Part shown: in pieces, positions 22,128 through 34,553 of the stretch
How the letters are laid out: every line of letters begins with the position of its first letter
How positions within the stretch are numbered: position 1 is the first letter of the stretch
From: Rhynchonema sp. JSB1_4
Lineage: Eukaryota; Nematoda; Chromadorea; Monhysterida; Xyalidae
Direction: 5' to 3'
Assembly: GCA_030248065.1 (NCBI GenBank)
Contig: JASAMV010004630.1
Span: 46,322 to 110,321 of the forward strand
DNA: 64,000 nucleotides
Made by a program: the position numbers and the translations under genes
The notes under the pieces: model-generated
What the model was told of the DNA's origin: nothing
The model's database searches: none
Seen by the model: the letters and a program-made list of their open reading frames with translations, nothing else

Positions 22128-25100
22128 ATGGAGGGCGACGAGAAAAAACAAAGTTTGTTGGATTTAGCTTGGTTTGATGTCGACAACAAGAGCGTTCAAG
22201 ACTTAAAACACCGTCAAATTTTATCTCCACTTCGCTTTTGCTCGCGCCTCCAAGCAGCATTCACTTCAGAAACGCCAACGTGTGTTTCACCACATTGTTC
22301 TGACTTGCAGACAAACGAAGCGGAGACAGTCCAAAGAGTAAGGTTCGTCGCAGAGATCCCACTGAAGAAACCACCGACGAGCCGCCTGCACTCACAGAAG
22401 TATCGCCTGACGTGCAGCAGACGCCGCGACAGGAAGCAGCATCATCAAGCGTGGATTCTGAAAAGGCATGTCCCTGATGGATGCACTGAATGCAATTTTT
22501 AAAATGTGAATTGTTACAATTTCGCACTTTTATCCAATGACATTGAAGTCGCTGTTTTCAATGATGGCGCGTTTTGTTCAGTGGCCTATTTTCAGAATTG
22601 GCGTTCAGAAATCCCACCAGCGATACGCACGAAAGTGGTCGATAAAATGAGGAAGCACGTGCTTCAAACCGGACGTGCGCTCGGGGTTAGCCCCAAAAAG
22701 CAATGTCTTGCCATTGCGATTTTGGTAAATGATCCGGTTTTGCAGCCCCCGAAGACGCATCGTTTACTCCAGTCGTTACAACATGAGGAAATACAAGCTT
22801 ACGAAAATGCAACCAGTAAAGTGGGTTTTCAAATGAAATTTACTGTTATAAAAATGGAATGGCAGCAAGTTTTTCACGACTTGTCCGAAAAATGGAAAAT
22901 TTTACTTATCATGCATCAACAGGCTAACTACTATCGCCTGGTCGGTGAAAAAATCTACGATTTGGAAAAGAAAATACTAAAAGTTCTGCAAAGCAGTGCG
23001 ACTCTATCGCAAATCACATCGTCTGCTGCGACAAGTCAGGACAACCAAGCTAGTGGTGGTGCAGATACCACTTCTTCTGGGCCGAAGGCGGTCGTCAAAC
23101 CGAGTATCCGTAGTCCTGCGGGCCCTTCGGTCGGTTATTCACTTATTGCAATGGTATTACTACTCATACTCACGAAATAAAACAAAGACAAGATTAATTG
23201 ACTAATTATCGCAGAATGACCGTCCGCCGGCAGATCTCATTTTCGAAATGTTTCCCGAAATCGACACGGAACACGTTTACCGAAGGCTACGCGATGGGAT
23301 GGACTTTCCACGGCTGGTCGAAGGTAATGGTTTCATAAATTTTACTAAAGCTGAACAAGGTGTTTAGTGGGCAACATTGAGCGGATTTTTGCAGAATTTA
23401 CCACGAAAGGGTATCCCAAATTGATTGACCGCGAGAGACGCGAGAACGTGGCGCGCTTGAGAAACGACATGCTCAATGGACCGTTTGATGTTGAACACTT
23501 CTTGCGCATTTATGAAGATCCTGAGGCACATTTCAACAGCCGAACACGCTCAGTCACAGAACGTTACATCCAACATGCGGTGGTAGGTGTCAATGAAGAG
23601 CGGTTTTGTCCAAGTACAGATCTCCGAGTAAGCAGTCACTGGATTTTTGGTGTCAATCGCAGTTTACTGCGCAGTCACCGCATTCGCTTCATACCACACA
23701 CAAAGTAATACGCAACCGCAGTCAACTGCAGTCGATCTAGCCCTGTCGCGGGGCTTTTCTGCTTTTCCTTTTTTTGTTCTGTGATTCACGGCTTTTTGGC
23801 ATAATTGGGTGGCGCTTGCGTTGTTTTTGATGCAGCGTTTAACAAAACGATAAAATACACAAACATAATACATAAATGTAAACGCAAAAAGTCGCAAGAT
23901 CGGCCGCGGTCACTGGACCCAACTGCGGTCGCCTGCAAGTAGACTGCGGTGGACTGGGGTTACTATACTGTGTGTGTGGTCCGATGCGAATGCGGTGTCA
24001 CATACCGGCGGTGTCTCTGTCCCAAAAATCCTGCGACTACGAATGCTATCTGAGATCTGTACCTAAAACTCAGCAATCCAAAAAACACTGTCGACTCAGG
24101 TGTATTTGACAAATCACGCTGATTATCAGCACCTGAGCGCCGACTTTCTTCGCGCACTCTTGAAACATCACAACAATTTGCTGTGGCCAACTGTACGCTT
24201 CTTGAGAAATCGTTAGAAGTTTTTATACATTGGTTTACGCATGTACCATGGCTGTGCATGTCGATTCAAGCGTGTACATTACTTTAAATTCCAGACCAAA
24301 ACGGCAGGAGCAAGGGACGGCATGCTATTCACTCGGATTTACCAGCCGAGCTACTGCAAATGCAACAACGAGCCACTGCGCCTCGGGAGATTGGAGGAGA
24401 GCCGTGGCCTGATCAATTTGATGAAGGCTTTTTCAGAGAGATGCAGTTCACATTGAACCAGCGACAGATTCAAGGTTAGCAAACGGAATGGTTTGATGTG
24501 GATTGTTCAAGGTGACAAAATTATGTCGTTCCAAATGTTCAGAAGAAATCGCCCGTCGTCGCGATGCTCGTGCGATACAAGTGGCACTCGCTCGTGAAAC
24601 CAATCAATTGAGCACATGTTCGATCTGTTTGGACGAGGAGGTCCTGCCAGAGGATCTGCTCAATTGCGGTGTGGTCGATGAAAATGACGTGCCGCGTCAC
24701 ACATTCTGTGCCACGTGCCTTCGCAAACATGTCGAAGCAGTCCTAAGTGAAGGTCTGCCTTTTTCGTCATGCAAAAGATGTTCGCTTGTCCGGTCAATAT
24801 ACATAAAATTTATAGAGCCGTTTTAAAACAACCGAGTTTTCAGGCGGTCACGAGATCAAATGCTTGCTGAACTGCAACGCTGTGGTGCCCGAGGCGCAAT
24901 ACAACCCGTTGCTCAGTCCAGCACAACAGTCCCTCTTGCACAGACGAGCTGGTCCGTTTGTATAGTCTTTTACTCATAATTCTGCACATGGGGGCTTTTA
25001 TTAACCTTAGGTGCCATGGCACTGTAAATTGAAACATAGTACTAAGGGATGGTACCAAGAGCTTTGGAATATACAGTAGGTGCTGATTGCACCTGAGATT

Positions 25101-28100
25101 TACGCGTTTTGTGTCGCTTCGACCGTAGTTTTGGTGCCAAAACGTCTTAGTGGCACCTACACCCCGGAGGTTTAAGTCATGAGCGTTCAAAAATATGAGG
25201 CACGCTCAATGTTTACAGCTAGGGAGAACATTCGTTGCGCCAAGATTGACAACATGGAAGAATGCCCGTTCTGCGACTACCAAGTCATCATTGAAAACCC
25301 GAAAAACCGCGTGTTCCGATGTCTAAATCCGGATTGCGGCAAGGAATCATGCAGGCATGTGCTCCAGTTACGCTTCTTAGATTAAGGACACACTACTTGA
25401 TTAACAATGCTGTCTTCACGCACGCATTTCTGATGCCAATTTCCTGCCACTTTCAGAGACTGTCAACTTGAGTCGCACATACCGTTGCGTTGCGAAGAAG
25501 TCGAAACTCCGAATGAAACGCATCGTCGCAAATACATTGAAGATCGCATCGCCGAGGCATTGATTCGAAAGTGTCCGCAATGCAACACGGCGTGAGTTGA
25601 AACATAGTGTCGACAGCCTAGATGCAGTCCGTGAGCTTGAACTGCAAACACTTCGTGTATCTTGTATCGTGTATGTATGTATATTATTCGTGCATCAATT
25701 CAGATTGATCAAGAGCGGTGGCTGCAATCACATTGTCTGTCGTTGTGGCGCACACATCTGTTATGTATGTAGAGCGCAGATTAATGGATACGACCATTTT
25801 GATCAATAGTAAGTTCTCGAGTGCTGATTGGAACTTCCAACATTTGCAACATTTGTCACAGCCAATGTACAGTGCATAGGTTGCGTTGATACTTCAGCCG
25901 GCACGCTAATCCGTGCCCCACGAGCTCCAGCGTTGACAGCGTGCACGCGGATGTGGCTGCCGCGGCAGGAAGGCAAGCTGAGGCCGACTACGCGCGACTC
26001 TACCCAAATCGCACAGTGCCAACAACTAGAGACAGAAAACGGAAAGGAGAATCAACCGCTACAAAGGAGCAGGACCAACCACAGTCATCGAAACGTAAGC
26101 TTTGTGCATCACTTTTTTGCACTTCCAAGTTTTAGCCAAAAACATACATACCTACGTATACTACACACAGAGTATTTGAACCTCTAAATTGCGCAAGCTG
26201 TTGATAATTTTAGACAAAGTGAACGTTGACGATCTCGTTGAACGCGTTGGCAACGATAACCTCTGGGGTATTGGTCGTGGCCAAAGAATGTTTCGATGGG
26301 GTGCCGTTGGACCTGCGTTTGAACTGCGTGATATCGCAGGTAAGCTGTCAAATAATTATTCCGCTATTCTGGTTTTCCTAATTTATGAAACTTACATGAT
26401 AGGCAACCGAGTCGTTCGCATTGGGGTCAATCAACCAATTGATCCCGAGGAAGAATTTCGTCAGCACGAAGAACGTGAAACTCGAGCTCAGCTTGAGCGC
26501 GCCCATCATGAACTGATAACAGCCCGTGGCAATTTGAGAAGAAACGGAGAAGAAGTCAAAGCAAAGGCTAACCGTCGAATCCAGATTCTAGAAACAACGG
26601 CGAAAGTAAGTAAGAGCAGTTGTTGACATTTGCAGTTTTTACAAACGTGGAAAAAGCAGCGTTTCATTCTCTTTCAGTTAAAATCGGAGCTCGATTTGGT
26701 CGAACGCATGGTTGAGGACAGTCCAAGGAGGAAAGAAAACATGGTCTACATAAAAAGACAGATCGAGCAACAGCGAGAACTGGAGCATGAAACGAAAAGC
26801 GAAGAACAGCATCTCGAATTGGTTCGCGATCGTCTTGCCGAGAGAGTGAACGAACTAGGTTGGATCATTTCACTCAGTTATGATTCCATTTAATCAATAT
26901 TTGCATTCATAAAACCTGTTGCTCCAGAACGCGAACACGAGCGACAAAGAGAACTGTACATCCAAATGCGACAAGGTGCACGCATGAATCGCCGTCATGA
27001 ACATCTCATGCGCGAGGAACAGCGAAACAGAGAACTGCAAGAAATGCGTCGACTTTGGACATTCGATGACGATCGGCAACGACGAGCACGACACGTGCGC
27101 TTCGCAAACGTTCGAGGTGCCGGTCAACGAGACCCGACTGGGCCGCCCAGGGCGCCGTATAATCCGCTTGCCGGTCGTTGTTTGGCGTGCGTGGGACGAG
27201 TGACGGAAGGAGACGTCTCGTCGGTATCAGTAAAAATAAGACCAACCCCCAAAACCACTTTTTCGAGAAAAAAGCATTTGAAGTTGGCCTGACCGCATTT
27301 CCAACACGGTTTGGTTCGGTGGGCTGATGCTTGGCATGTCTACGTAAGGGAGCATGCTGATCATCATAGAAACAAAAGTAGACTTTGAAACATCATATCC
27401 AAGGGAAAACAAAGCTATTTGTCGGTTGGTTTTAGTTCACAAAAAAATAAATATAGACCAAGCCCCTTGGCGGAGCAGTTGAAAACCGAAAAATAGCCCA
27501 ACCCCCATTTCCCTGCCATTTATTTTTCACCTGCTGGAAAATGATTTAATACAGGGTTCATTAAAATGTCTTAAAAGAAGCATTATCATTCAAAACGCTT
27601 GTTACAGAGGTGGGAATCGGGCCGGGTTACTTCGGTCCGGCATGGCCGGATTCAGAAAAAGTCAGCCCGGTCCTATCCGGCCCGATTTTTTGGGCCGGGT
27701 TTTTCTGATTGTATTTTGAAGCAAACGTCGGGTGTGAAAAGTTTGTTTCTGTTTGTTGAAATCATTGATATTTACACATTGAAAACATAAACAAAAACAT
27801 CAAAAAGCTTGTCTGTGAGAAGCTCCGAACTCGTGGCTCTCACAACCACAGTCAGATATGCTTGCCACTGTGCTAAAGACGCCGACAGCCAAGCCGCCTT
27901 ACGATACATTATAAACGTAATGATCGGGCCAGCAGCGACGCACTCACCGAGAGAGCGCAAAGTCCCTAATACAACACACACACAGCTGGGGATTATGCAA
28001 CAACTCATGTGCTGAAGCAATCTTTTGTGTGTGTGTGTGTGTTGCGGGGTTGCGTGCTTTGGGGCTTGGTCTTTTTTGTCCGCGAAAATTCCTCCGCCAA

Positions 28101-31100
28101 CCAACTTGGTTTTCTTTTTCAAAAATAAGAAACTAGACCAACCCCCAACCGGAACTAGCAGGTGTTTTCAACATGCTGTAACTCAATGTACATAGCGTTT
28201 TGAGACAAAATTTTTGGTGAATGTTTAGAATAGTTTGCCAGCTACACGCTGCACACAAAAAGGGGGTTGGTCTTTGGTTGGGGCTTGGTCTTATTTTTAC
28301 TGATACCGACGGTCTGTGTGCCGTGTCAGCACAAACAGCGACACGCTTGGGTGCAGCATGTGTAAGGCACATTTCAGTTCACATCAATCTTGTTCGTCCA
28401 GCTAATGGAGTGCACGTTACACTTGCAGCCGTTCACCAACGGCCGCAACCCCGATTCGATCCCTAGCACCAGCCGGGCCAACTATGCCAAGACCAGCACC
28501 GGTTCGTTGGGAACTGCCCAGTCCGAACGTTTCGGCCGCGAAGATTATTGCCGGCGTTCGGGAACACGCTGGGCCCAACAAAATACCCGGAAATGAACGG
28601 ATGGAATTTTTACTTGATAAGCACATTGAACAAGCGACTGCTCAGCTGATGCGTGGTCAACAGGGCAATGCCACTTTAGGTGAAGAAAGTGTTTTTCTGA
28701 CCATTTTGGCATTTTGTATGAATAACCAATCGCAACCTTGCAGCAAGTGTCACGCGCTGGCTCGAACACCGAGATGAGCTCATCAACGAACGACAGCGGT
28801 TGGAGGATGAACGGTGAGGCTCATCAAGATTCAGACAAATTATCGTCAGGATAAGAGAACAACCAGCCATTCTTGACCAGCTTGCGACACGATGCACGCA
28901 CACGAGAGCAGGCAGAGCAAGGCGCAGTGGCAGTGGACGTTTCTGACGATACTCCCGATGAATCAGAACTGACCAAGGACGATGCTGAAATGGAAGACAG
29001 CGACGATTCGCTGCAGGTATACGATTACTGGCGTGGAGGATATTATTTTCGAATTCATGAACACTATTGCTCAACAAAGCAATACCAGGACCCGGATGAG
29101 CATCAGCTAGCTGCCGTTCAACCCAATGATACGATAACAAAACGCGGTCAAATCGAAGAGCATGAAGAAAGCCGTCCAGCCGTTGTTGAGAACGTTAAGT
29201 GTGACATCTTAGGTTTCACTGTGGAACATAGCGACAGCGGCCTGGTGCGCGAAATCAAGCGAGAAATTCAGGTATGTTTACCCACAGTATGTACGTTTCC
29301 CTGATATTTTTGTTACTCTTCTCTGTCATCTCCCTGTACGAGCACGCGTTCAACTTCAGGGTGTGCAACAACAAATGCAAAAATTGGACGAGCAAGCTAA
29401 GATATCCAGCAGCCAAGCGCATGCCAAGAAAGTTCAGAAGGCGCACCGTGACTTGCATGATCTTCACAATCGTCGCGATCAGATTACAAGGCAAATACAG
29501 CAGCTGGACCGACAGAGGGAACGGGTGAATGCACAGGTGAGACGATTGCTGGGAAAACCCTCAGGCGTCTTCAGTCAATGAAACCTGGCAAAACATGAAA
29601 TTACTCCACTCTGACAAGTTTCAGATCCAAATTCAATTGGTCGCTATTGAAGCAGTAGAAAACGCACCCAGGACCACCGCCGAAGACTCAGAAGCCATAC
29701 AAGCCCAACGGCGATCTTGTCAGAAAAAACTGGACGCGCTTCGAAACACATTGCAATTGTATCAACGCAGCGAAGCGCAAATGGTCAGTCAGTCAGACTC
29801 AGCTGCGCGTCGGGTTAGGTATCTGGTAGTATGTTGCTTCAGGCGCAAGATAACGCAACAGCAGCACCTGTGGAACCAACAGTAACCAAACAGCGTGAGA
29901 AGTCGGCAGCATCTCAGCAAGCGGGTGGTGTGGTCCATGAACAAGTACCACAAGCAGAGCGCAAACGTTCGTCGTTTGGCAGTTTCAATCCCCAATAATA
30001 TAAATTCACGTCAATACTACATACTATACCACGTCATTATTCCAGCAAGTCAATCAGCGTCGGCGTCAGCTGAATCACAAGAACAAGCCGAAGTCAACGA
30101 AGAGCTACGTCGGTTGGTGGCAGAATACAAGGCAGTGATGGCCGCTCAAGCAAAGCGACGCAAGGAAACCGCGTTGACGTTGAGCTCGGCGATTTCGGCA
30201 AGCCTTGCATCGCAATCACCACCAGCGGAGGTCAGCACTGGCCAACAACGTTTCTTGTATACTTGTACGTACGACAAACGCCTAATCATAAAACATGTCA
30301 ATCTTATTGCAGCCGGTAACACCCTCTCCAACACCACTGGAGGTGCCAAACTCGAGTGTCACCACCGGCAGTGAGGCTCCTCAGACTGCCGCACTGCATG
30401 ACAAAGAAATCGACGCACAACAAAAGCAGGATGATGTCGATGTTGTTCAAATTGAAAATGACGAAAACAAGGACGACATCGTGGTGCTTTCATCGGACTC
30501 TGAACCTGAAGGTGGGTACTGTTATATGCATAGATATAGGTACCTGTCTGTATTAACTCAATTTCAAGAGTCTGGTTTGTAATGGTAATGTCTCAAAAAT
30601 TTGATTGTAATATGGAATCTTTTTCAGTTGACACCGAAGAGCCTCAATCAGCGAGACAATTTGACTTCGCAGCTCCATCAGCACTGACGGTAAGTGTTTG
30701 CGTAATTATCACTTGCGACTCATGAAATGAATAACATTGTGTAATAGCGTGCGTCTTGCAACATGCAGCATAGCAACCTTCGGCTAAAATGTATTCAGCA
30801 ACATCGTGTTGGAGTTTCGCCCATGCGTTCTTCACGTACGATAAAGCGAGAGGACGATCGACCACCTCAGGCTGCTGTTGCTCATGTGGTCAGTTGTATT
30901 TGGCATCCGACATTTCTGTCTAATTATATGTCCAGAACGGGTAAGGCATTTCTATTGAGATACTATCTCAGGTTTCGGTGTTTGGTGCACTTAATACCAC
31001 AGTTCCTTTGTGCTTAAATGACATCATCATTCAGCACACGCACTAACACTGAACTCCATAGCAACGCTCATAGGCACGTTGGGTGTTTTTAGGTCGCCAA

Positions 31101-31677
31101 TGCGTATTGTGCCTGAATAGATCAGTTCACATTTTCCCGCGTCAGTTCGTAAGAGCAAGAAAGCGGCTAATCTTCATTTATTCTGCAAGTCGCCAAGGAC
31201 TTGGCGACCAATTTTGACCGGCATAAAAGTTGTTCATGAAGTGTATACTAGTTGTACAGCGATAACTTTTGCCCGTGCAGAAATCCACACTTTTCATTAT
31301 GCCGATCCACAAGATCTTGCTTGCATCCCGATAAAATGCCATGAAGTAAAGATCGATCACATGGTTTGACCCGCACCGCACGGGAATCTTGCTGCCATAG
31401 AACACTCCGTGCGTCGCGCAATTAGTTATTTCACGCTTAAATGCCTTTTCAGATGCCTCAAGGTGCTGGGCAACCGATGCAAATCAACATTACGATAGAG
31501 CCTGGTGGTGGACAGCTGCCAGCAGCAATACCTCCCATTTTGGTGCCCCACACCCAACACGGCATGGGTGGTGCTGGCGCGTTGGTGCAACAACATCAAC
31601 AACAATCCCCGACGCCGCATCACCAGCCACATAACATATCACCATCGGGCGCCGAAGCGATGGACACCAATGAATGA
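22128..31677 (+). CDS. RNF216: RNF216-like RBR E3 ubiquitin ligase with N-terminal KIX domain and long coiled-coil tail
   Basis: About 31 exons read through in phase, giving roughly 1,570 residues. Exons 22596-22685, 22746-22820 and 22923-23129 form a KIX-type three-helix domain ([14 protein letters not shown], then [23 protein letters not shown]). Exons 23214-24474 match the RNF216 N-terminal region ([28 protein letters not shown]). RING1 is at 24543-24752 (CSICLDEEV), IBR at 25219-25591 ([18 protein letters not shown]) and RING2 at 25457-25808 ([25 protein letters not shown]); GGC carries the expected catalytic Cys. Later exons (26403-26858, 29360-29783) are coiled coil. The exon ending at 30511 has [11 protein letters not shown], a SUMO-interacting motif. 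One intron (25355-25456) starts GC rather than GT. RNF216 builds ubiquitin chains on signalling proteins. The KIX fusion and tail length are unusual, and two adjacent genes remain possible. Confidence 0.82.
27220..28310. mobile_element. About 1.1-kb TIR element inside an RBR-gene intron
   Basis: The ends are inverted repeats: GTCGGTATCAGTAAAAATAAG at 27220 and its complement ending at 28310, followed inward by GACCAACCCCC-type tracts that recur inside (27440-27500 and 28130-28150). A GC-rich internal stretch (27605-27710) has repeated GGCCGGGT/CCGGCCC motifs. There is no long coding frame. The intron that carries it (about 27187-28428) is the longest in the gene, and splicing around it keeps the frame. 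Confidence 0.7.
28025..28043 (+). repeat. GT dinucleotide microsatellite
   Basis: About nine consecutive GT units lie within the intronic transposon. It is a simple microsatellite with no further inference. Confidence 0.8.
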
Positions 31678-32481
31678 TTGCCATGTTTTGTGTTGCATAT
31701 TGCAACATTGTACATAAATGGTGTAGTACTTTTGCCATGTGTACCCAGACTGTTGCTTGCGCTTTTTTCTCCCGTTCCTACATTACAAATGCGATCAACT
31801 CTTCTAGTGAGGACACCGCAAGTCTTGCTTAAAGGCAGCTTGCAAAGAATAGTTGGTGGTGTTTGTTTACAAGTCCGGTTCAGCAGTTTCATGATGCTTT
31901 AGATTTGTCCGAAGAGGTGGGCCATCTCACTGGAAAATACGTAGTCATTCCATGCTCACAGTATTCTATGTGCTGTTCCTCGTGGTTGCCATGAAGGACC
32001 CTTTTTTCAAGGAGCCTTCCAGAAAAACCGAGTTTCATCTTATTCATGTGCGAAAAAAACTCATTTCGTCCTCATCTTCAGATTCTCCCAATTTATGCTT
32101 TGTTATGTATTGGTCGCACAATGACTTTATAAGAATTGGTCAACTTTTTTCCTGAATCGTGAAGCAGGAACGTGACGGGACAGTGACGTTGCGTTGCGCG
32201 ATCACACACAAACCATGCAGTCACCAAAATGTTTCAGATCCGCAGCAACGTGGGTGCTCTGCTAGATCATTTTCACACGAAATGTTTTGTGAGAATCACA
32301 AATAGCACGGTGGTTAAGACTAAGAGTGAGTGAACGTGAAAATCAGGATTGATTTGATGAATTCTTGCATGATCATTGTGCGACCAATACATGAGGCCAT
32401 GCATACTGTCTTGCCTTTGTATGTTAAAGTTATTGCTTTTTTTCCGAACTGTACTGAATACCCACACGTACAGTGTACGTA
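31678..32481. other. Intergenic, 3' of the RBR gene
   Basis: No coding exon or RNA gene recognised. Short frames near 31950-32160 have no splice sites or similarity. Gene-free DNA continues through the transposon cluster to 35327. Confidence 0.4.
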
Positions 32482-32684
32482 TAGTACCGGGTGCAATTCT
32501 AGGCTGAAGGTTGAAGTCGCGTGCACGCGCGTGCGAAACAGTGCAAAGTATGGGCAAAAGTCGAAGTAACTTCGCGTGCACGCGAAGTTTTGCGCGTGCG
32601 CTGGTGTGCGCTGCCTACGTTTTAGCACCAGGAAGTCGCGTGCACGCGACTTTAACTTTCAGCCTAGAATTGCACCCGGAACTG
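32482..32684. mobile_element. 203-bp Tc1/mariner-like MITE, copy 2
   Basis: Reverse-orientation relative of the element at 19991-20183, again bordered by TA on each side, with TAGTACCGGGTGCAATTC and CAGTTCCGGGTGCAATTC ends. It has the same GTCGCGTGCACGCG motifs and a CTTCGCGTGCACGCGAAG internal palindrome. The two copies differ by small indels, so they are not the newest insertions. Confidence 0.85.
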
Positions 32685-32877
32685 TACATACAGTATATGT
32701 AAATACCCGCTACGAACAGATAAAGCAGACTATGTATATGACACAGGGTGGTCGTCTTTTGTTAGTCGCAGACCTGTTGTTAGTCCCGCTGTCTCAAACG
32801 AGATGGTACCTACACGATTTATTTAAGTATTTCCTTCTTATGCGGGTCAAAGTAAGTCGTTTCACGTTGTAAGCCAA

Positions 32878-33050
32878 CTCCTAGCTGAGGTCGAAAGTCC
32901 ACGACTCTCCTTGAAAATGCAAAGAAAGAGAAATCACACGTGACATGGACGCCGCGAACGTCACCAGAAGCCTGCGCCGGCGTGTGACGTCTGATTTCTC
33001 TTTCTTTGCATTTTCATGGTGAATAGCACAATTTCGACCTTAGCCAGGAG
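32878..33050. mobile_element. 173-bp foldback MITE
   Basis: The ends CTCCTAGCTGAGGTCGAAA and TTTCGACCTTAGCCAGGAG are inverted. An inner pair, TGAAAATGCAAAGAAAGAG and its complement, extends the pairing around a GC-rich centre (about 32945-32990). There is no coding capacity and it appears once in the window. Confidence 0.75.
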
Positions 33051-33065
33051 CAGCTGGGTCACATG

Positions 33066-33190
33066 TTGAGTGGGTGTTTGGACCAATATACCGTAAAAAC
33101 CTAAATAGAAGGGGGCTCTATTAATTCACTGACCCCATTTTGGGGGCTCTATTGCGGGGGGGCTCTATACTGGGGGGCCTCTCTCTATTA
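33066..33190. repeat. GGGGGCTCTATT repeat block, copy 1
   Basis: The segment GAGTGGGTGTTTGGACCAA, then ACCGTAAAAACCTAAATAGAAG and GGGGGCTCTATTAATTCACTG, occurs here and again at 34261-34396. A related inverted piece occurs at 62420-62460. At 34280-34396 the unit ends with the inverted complement (CTGTATTTAGGTTTTTTTA), so the complete family is probably a palindromic MITE. This copy continues directly into the next transposon. Confidence 0.6.
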
Positions 33191-33383
33191 ATTCACTGAC
33201 CCGAACCTGAAAAAAATTGTTCCCAGAAATACCCCCAAACAGTGGTGTAGCTACCCAGGCGGGGCGGCAACCTACCACCAAAAATGCGGGGCGGCAACCT
33301 ACCTACTGTACCAGCCGAGCTAGGGGGGGGGGTCGTACCACTTGGGCCCCAAGTTTTGGGTGAAAAGTTAGGTGGGGCGGCAA

Positions 33384-34223
33384 CAGTGTAGTTCCTGGGG
33401 GGGGGGGGGGGGTCCGGCGCCCCCCCATAAGGTACACTAACCGCCGCGACCAAGGTATACTGGCAGGCGGAAAAAAAACCGGTTTTTTTTCCGGAAAAAA
33501 AACCGAAAAAAAACCGTTTTTTTTCCGAGACCCGATACTTTTCCGTTTATTTTTCCGTGGGTACCTTTTCGGTTTTTATCGAAAAATATCGTACTTTATT
33601 CCAATTTTTCCAAAAAATTGTAATGCAAAACTTATTTTTCATTTCAGTGAAAATTGGCTCGGCACAAAAATTAACCGGCCAAAATGGGCCAAAAAGCGAA
33701 ACCATTTTTCGACACTTCACACTGTTCAAGCACTCTCGTCACTTCGACAAATTTTCACTAATTTTTATATTTTTCGAAATTACGTTCTTAAGTACTGGAA
33801 AAGTATTTGGAAAAAAACGGTTTTTTTTCGGAAAAAAAACCGTTTTTTTTCCACGAAAAATAAAGAACGGTTCTTTATGACAGTATAGACCAAGGTACAC
33901 TAGTACACTAACCGCCGCGCCAGGTACACTAACCGCCTCAATTTTTGCCCAAAATAGGCAATTTTAGGCCTAAAATGGGCATTTTTAGCCCTAAAATGGG
34001 TGATTTTTAGGTCAATGTTGTCAAAAGTCGCCAAAATACCCTTTTTATGGAGAATTTTTTCCAAAAAGGGCAAAAAATCGGTCAAATTTTCTACCTCAAA
34101 AAGTGACTTTTTCCTGAATTTGGGTCTTCCCCCCCTTCCCCCCCCCCAGGGAGGTACACTAACCGCCGCACGGAAAAAAGGGGTAGGTACACTAACCGCC
34201 GCGCCGGACCAGGAACTACACTG
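33384..34223. mobile_element. 840-bp hAT-like non-autonomous element A
   Basis: It begins CAGTGTAGTTCCTGG and ends with the exact complement CCAGGAACTACACTG. The flanks are GGCGGCAA on both sides (33376-33383 and 34224-34231), a perfect 8-bp target duplication. Inside are long G and C homopolymers, repeats of GGTACACTAACCGCCGC and a stretch of AAAACCGTTTTTTTTCC-type palindromes. No transposase is encoded. It was inserted into an earlier repeat, whose CGGCAACCTACCTACTGTA motif continues on both sides. Confidence 0.9.
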
Positions 34224-34260
34224 GGCGGCAACCTACCTACTGTATTTACCTACTGTATTT

Positions 34261-34396
34261 TGAGTGGGTGTTTGGACCAACATACCGTAAAAACCTAAAT
34301 AGAAGGGGGCTCTATTAATTCACTGACCCCTTTTTGGGGGGCTGTATTACGGGGGGGGCTCTATTCCGGGGGGGCTGTATTTAGGTTTTTTTACCA
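34261..34396. repeat. GGGGGCTCTATT repeat block, copy 2
   Basis: Second copy of the unit described at 33066. Here both ends are preserved as inverted repeats: CCGTAAAAACCTAAATA at the left and TATTTAGGTTTTTTTA at the right, enclosing G-rich tracts. It is probably a small palindromic MITE of about 115 bp. Confidence 0.6.
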
Positions 34397-34553
34397 AGGA
34401 AAGACCAATGCAGAATTTGTCCACTGCGTTGCCTGATCCGCAAAGCACATAACGAGTAATGCAACTTCCCAAACACACCCGCGCACCCAGCTAACACACA
34501 CGACAAGACACGCGCTGGCTGTGTCTGTTGCGCCTGTAATGTTACATCACGCG

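Noticed and set aside
22467..22595. A second GC-AG intron (AAG|GCATGT)
   Set aside because: A normal GT donor seven bases on, paired with an upstream acceptor, also keeps the frame, so no unusual splice site is required.
22506..23180. Continuous 224-codon frame ending in a hydrophobic segment, suggesting a tail-anchored protein
   Set aside because: The hydrophobic end is intron sequence: removing introns at 22686-22745 and 22821-22922 restores a KIX-like domain and the next exon joins at 23129/23214 in phase.
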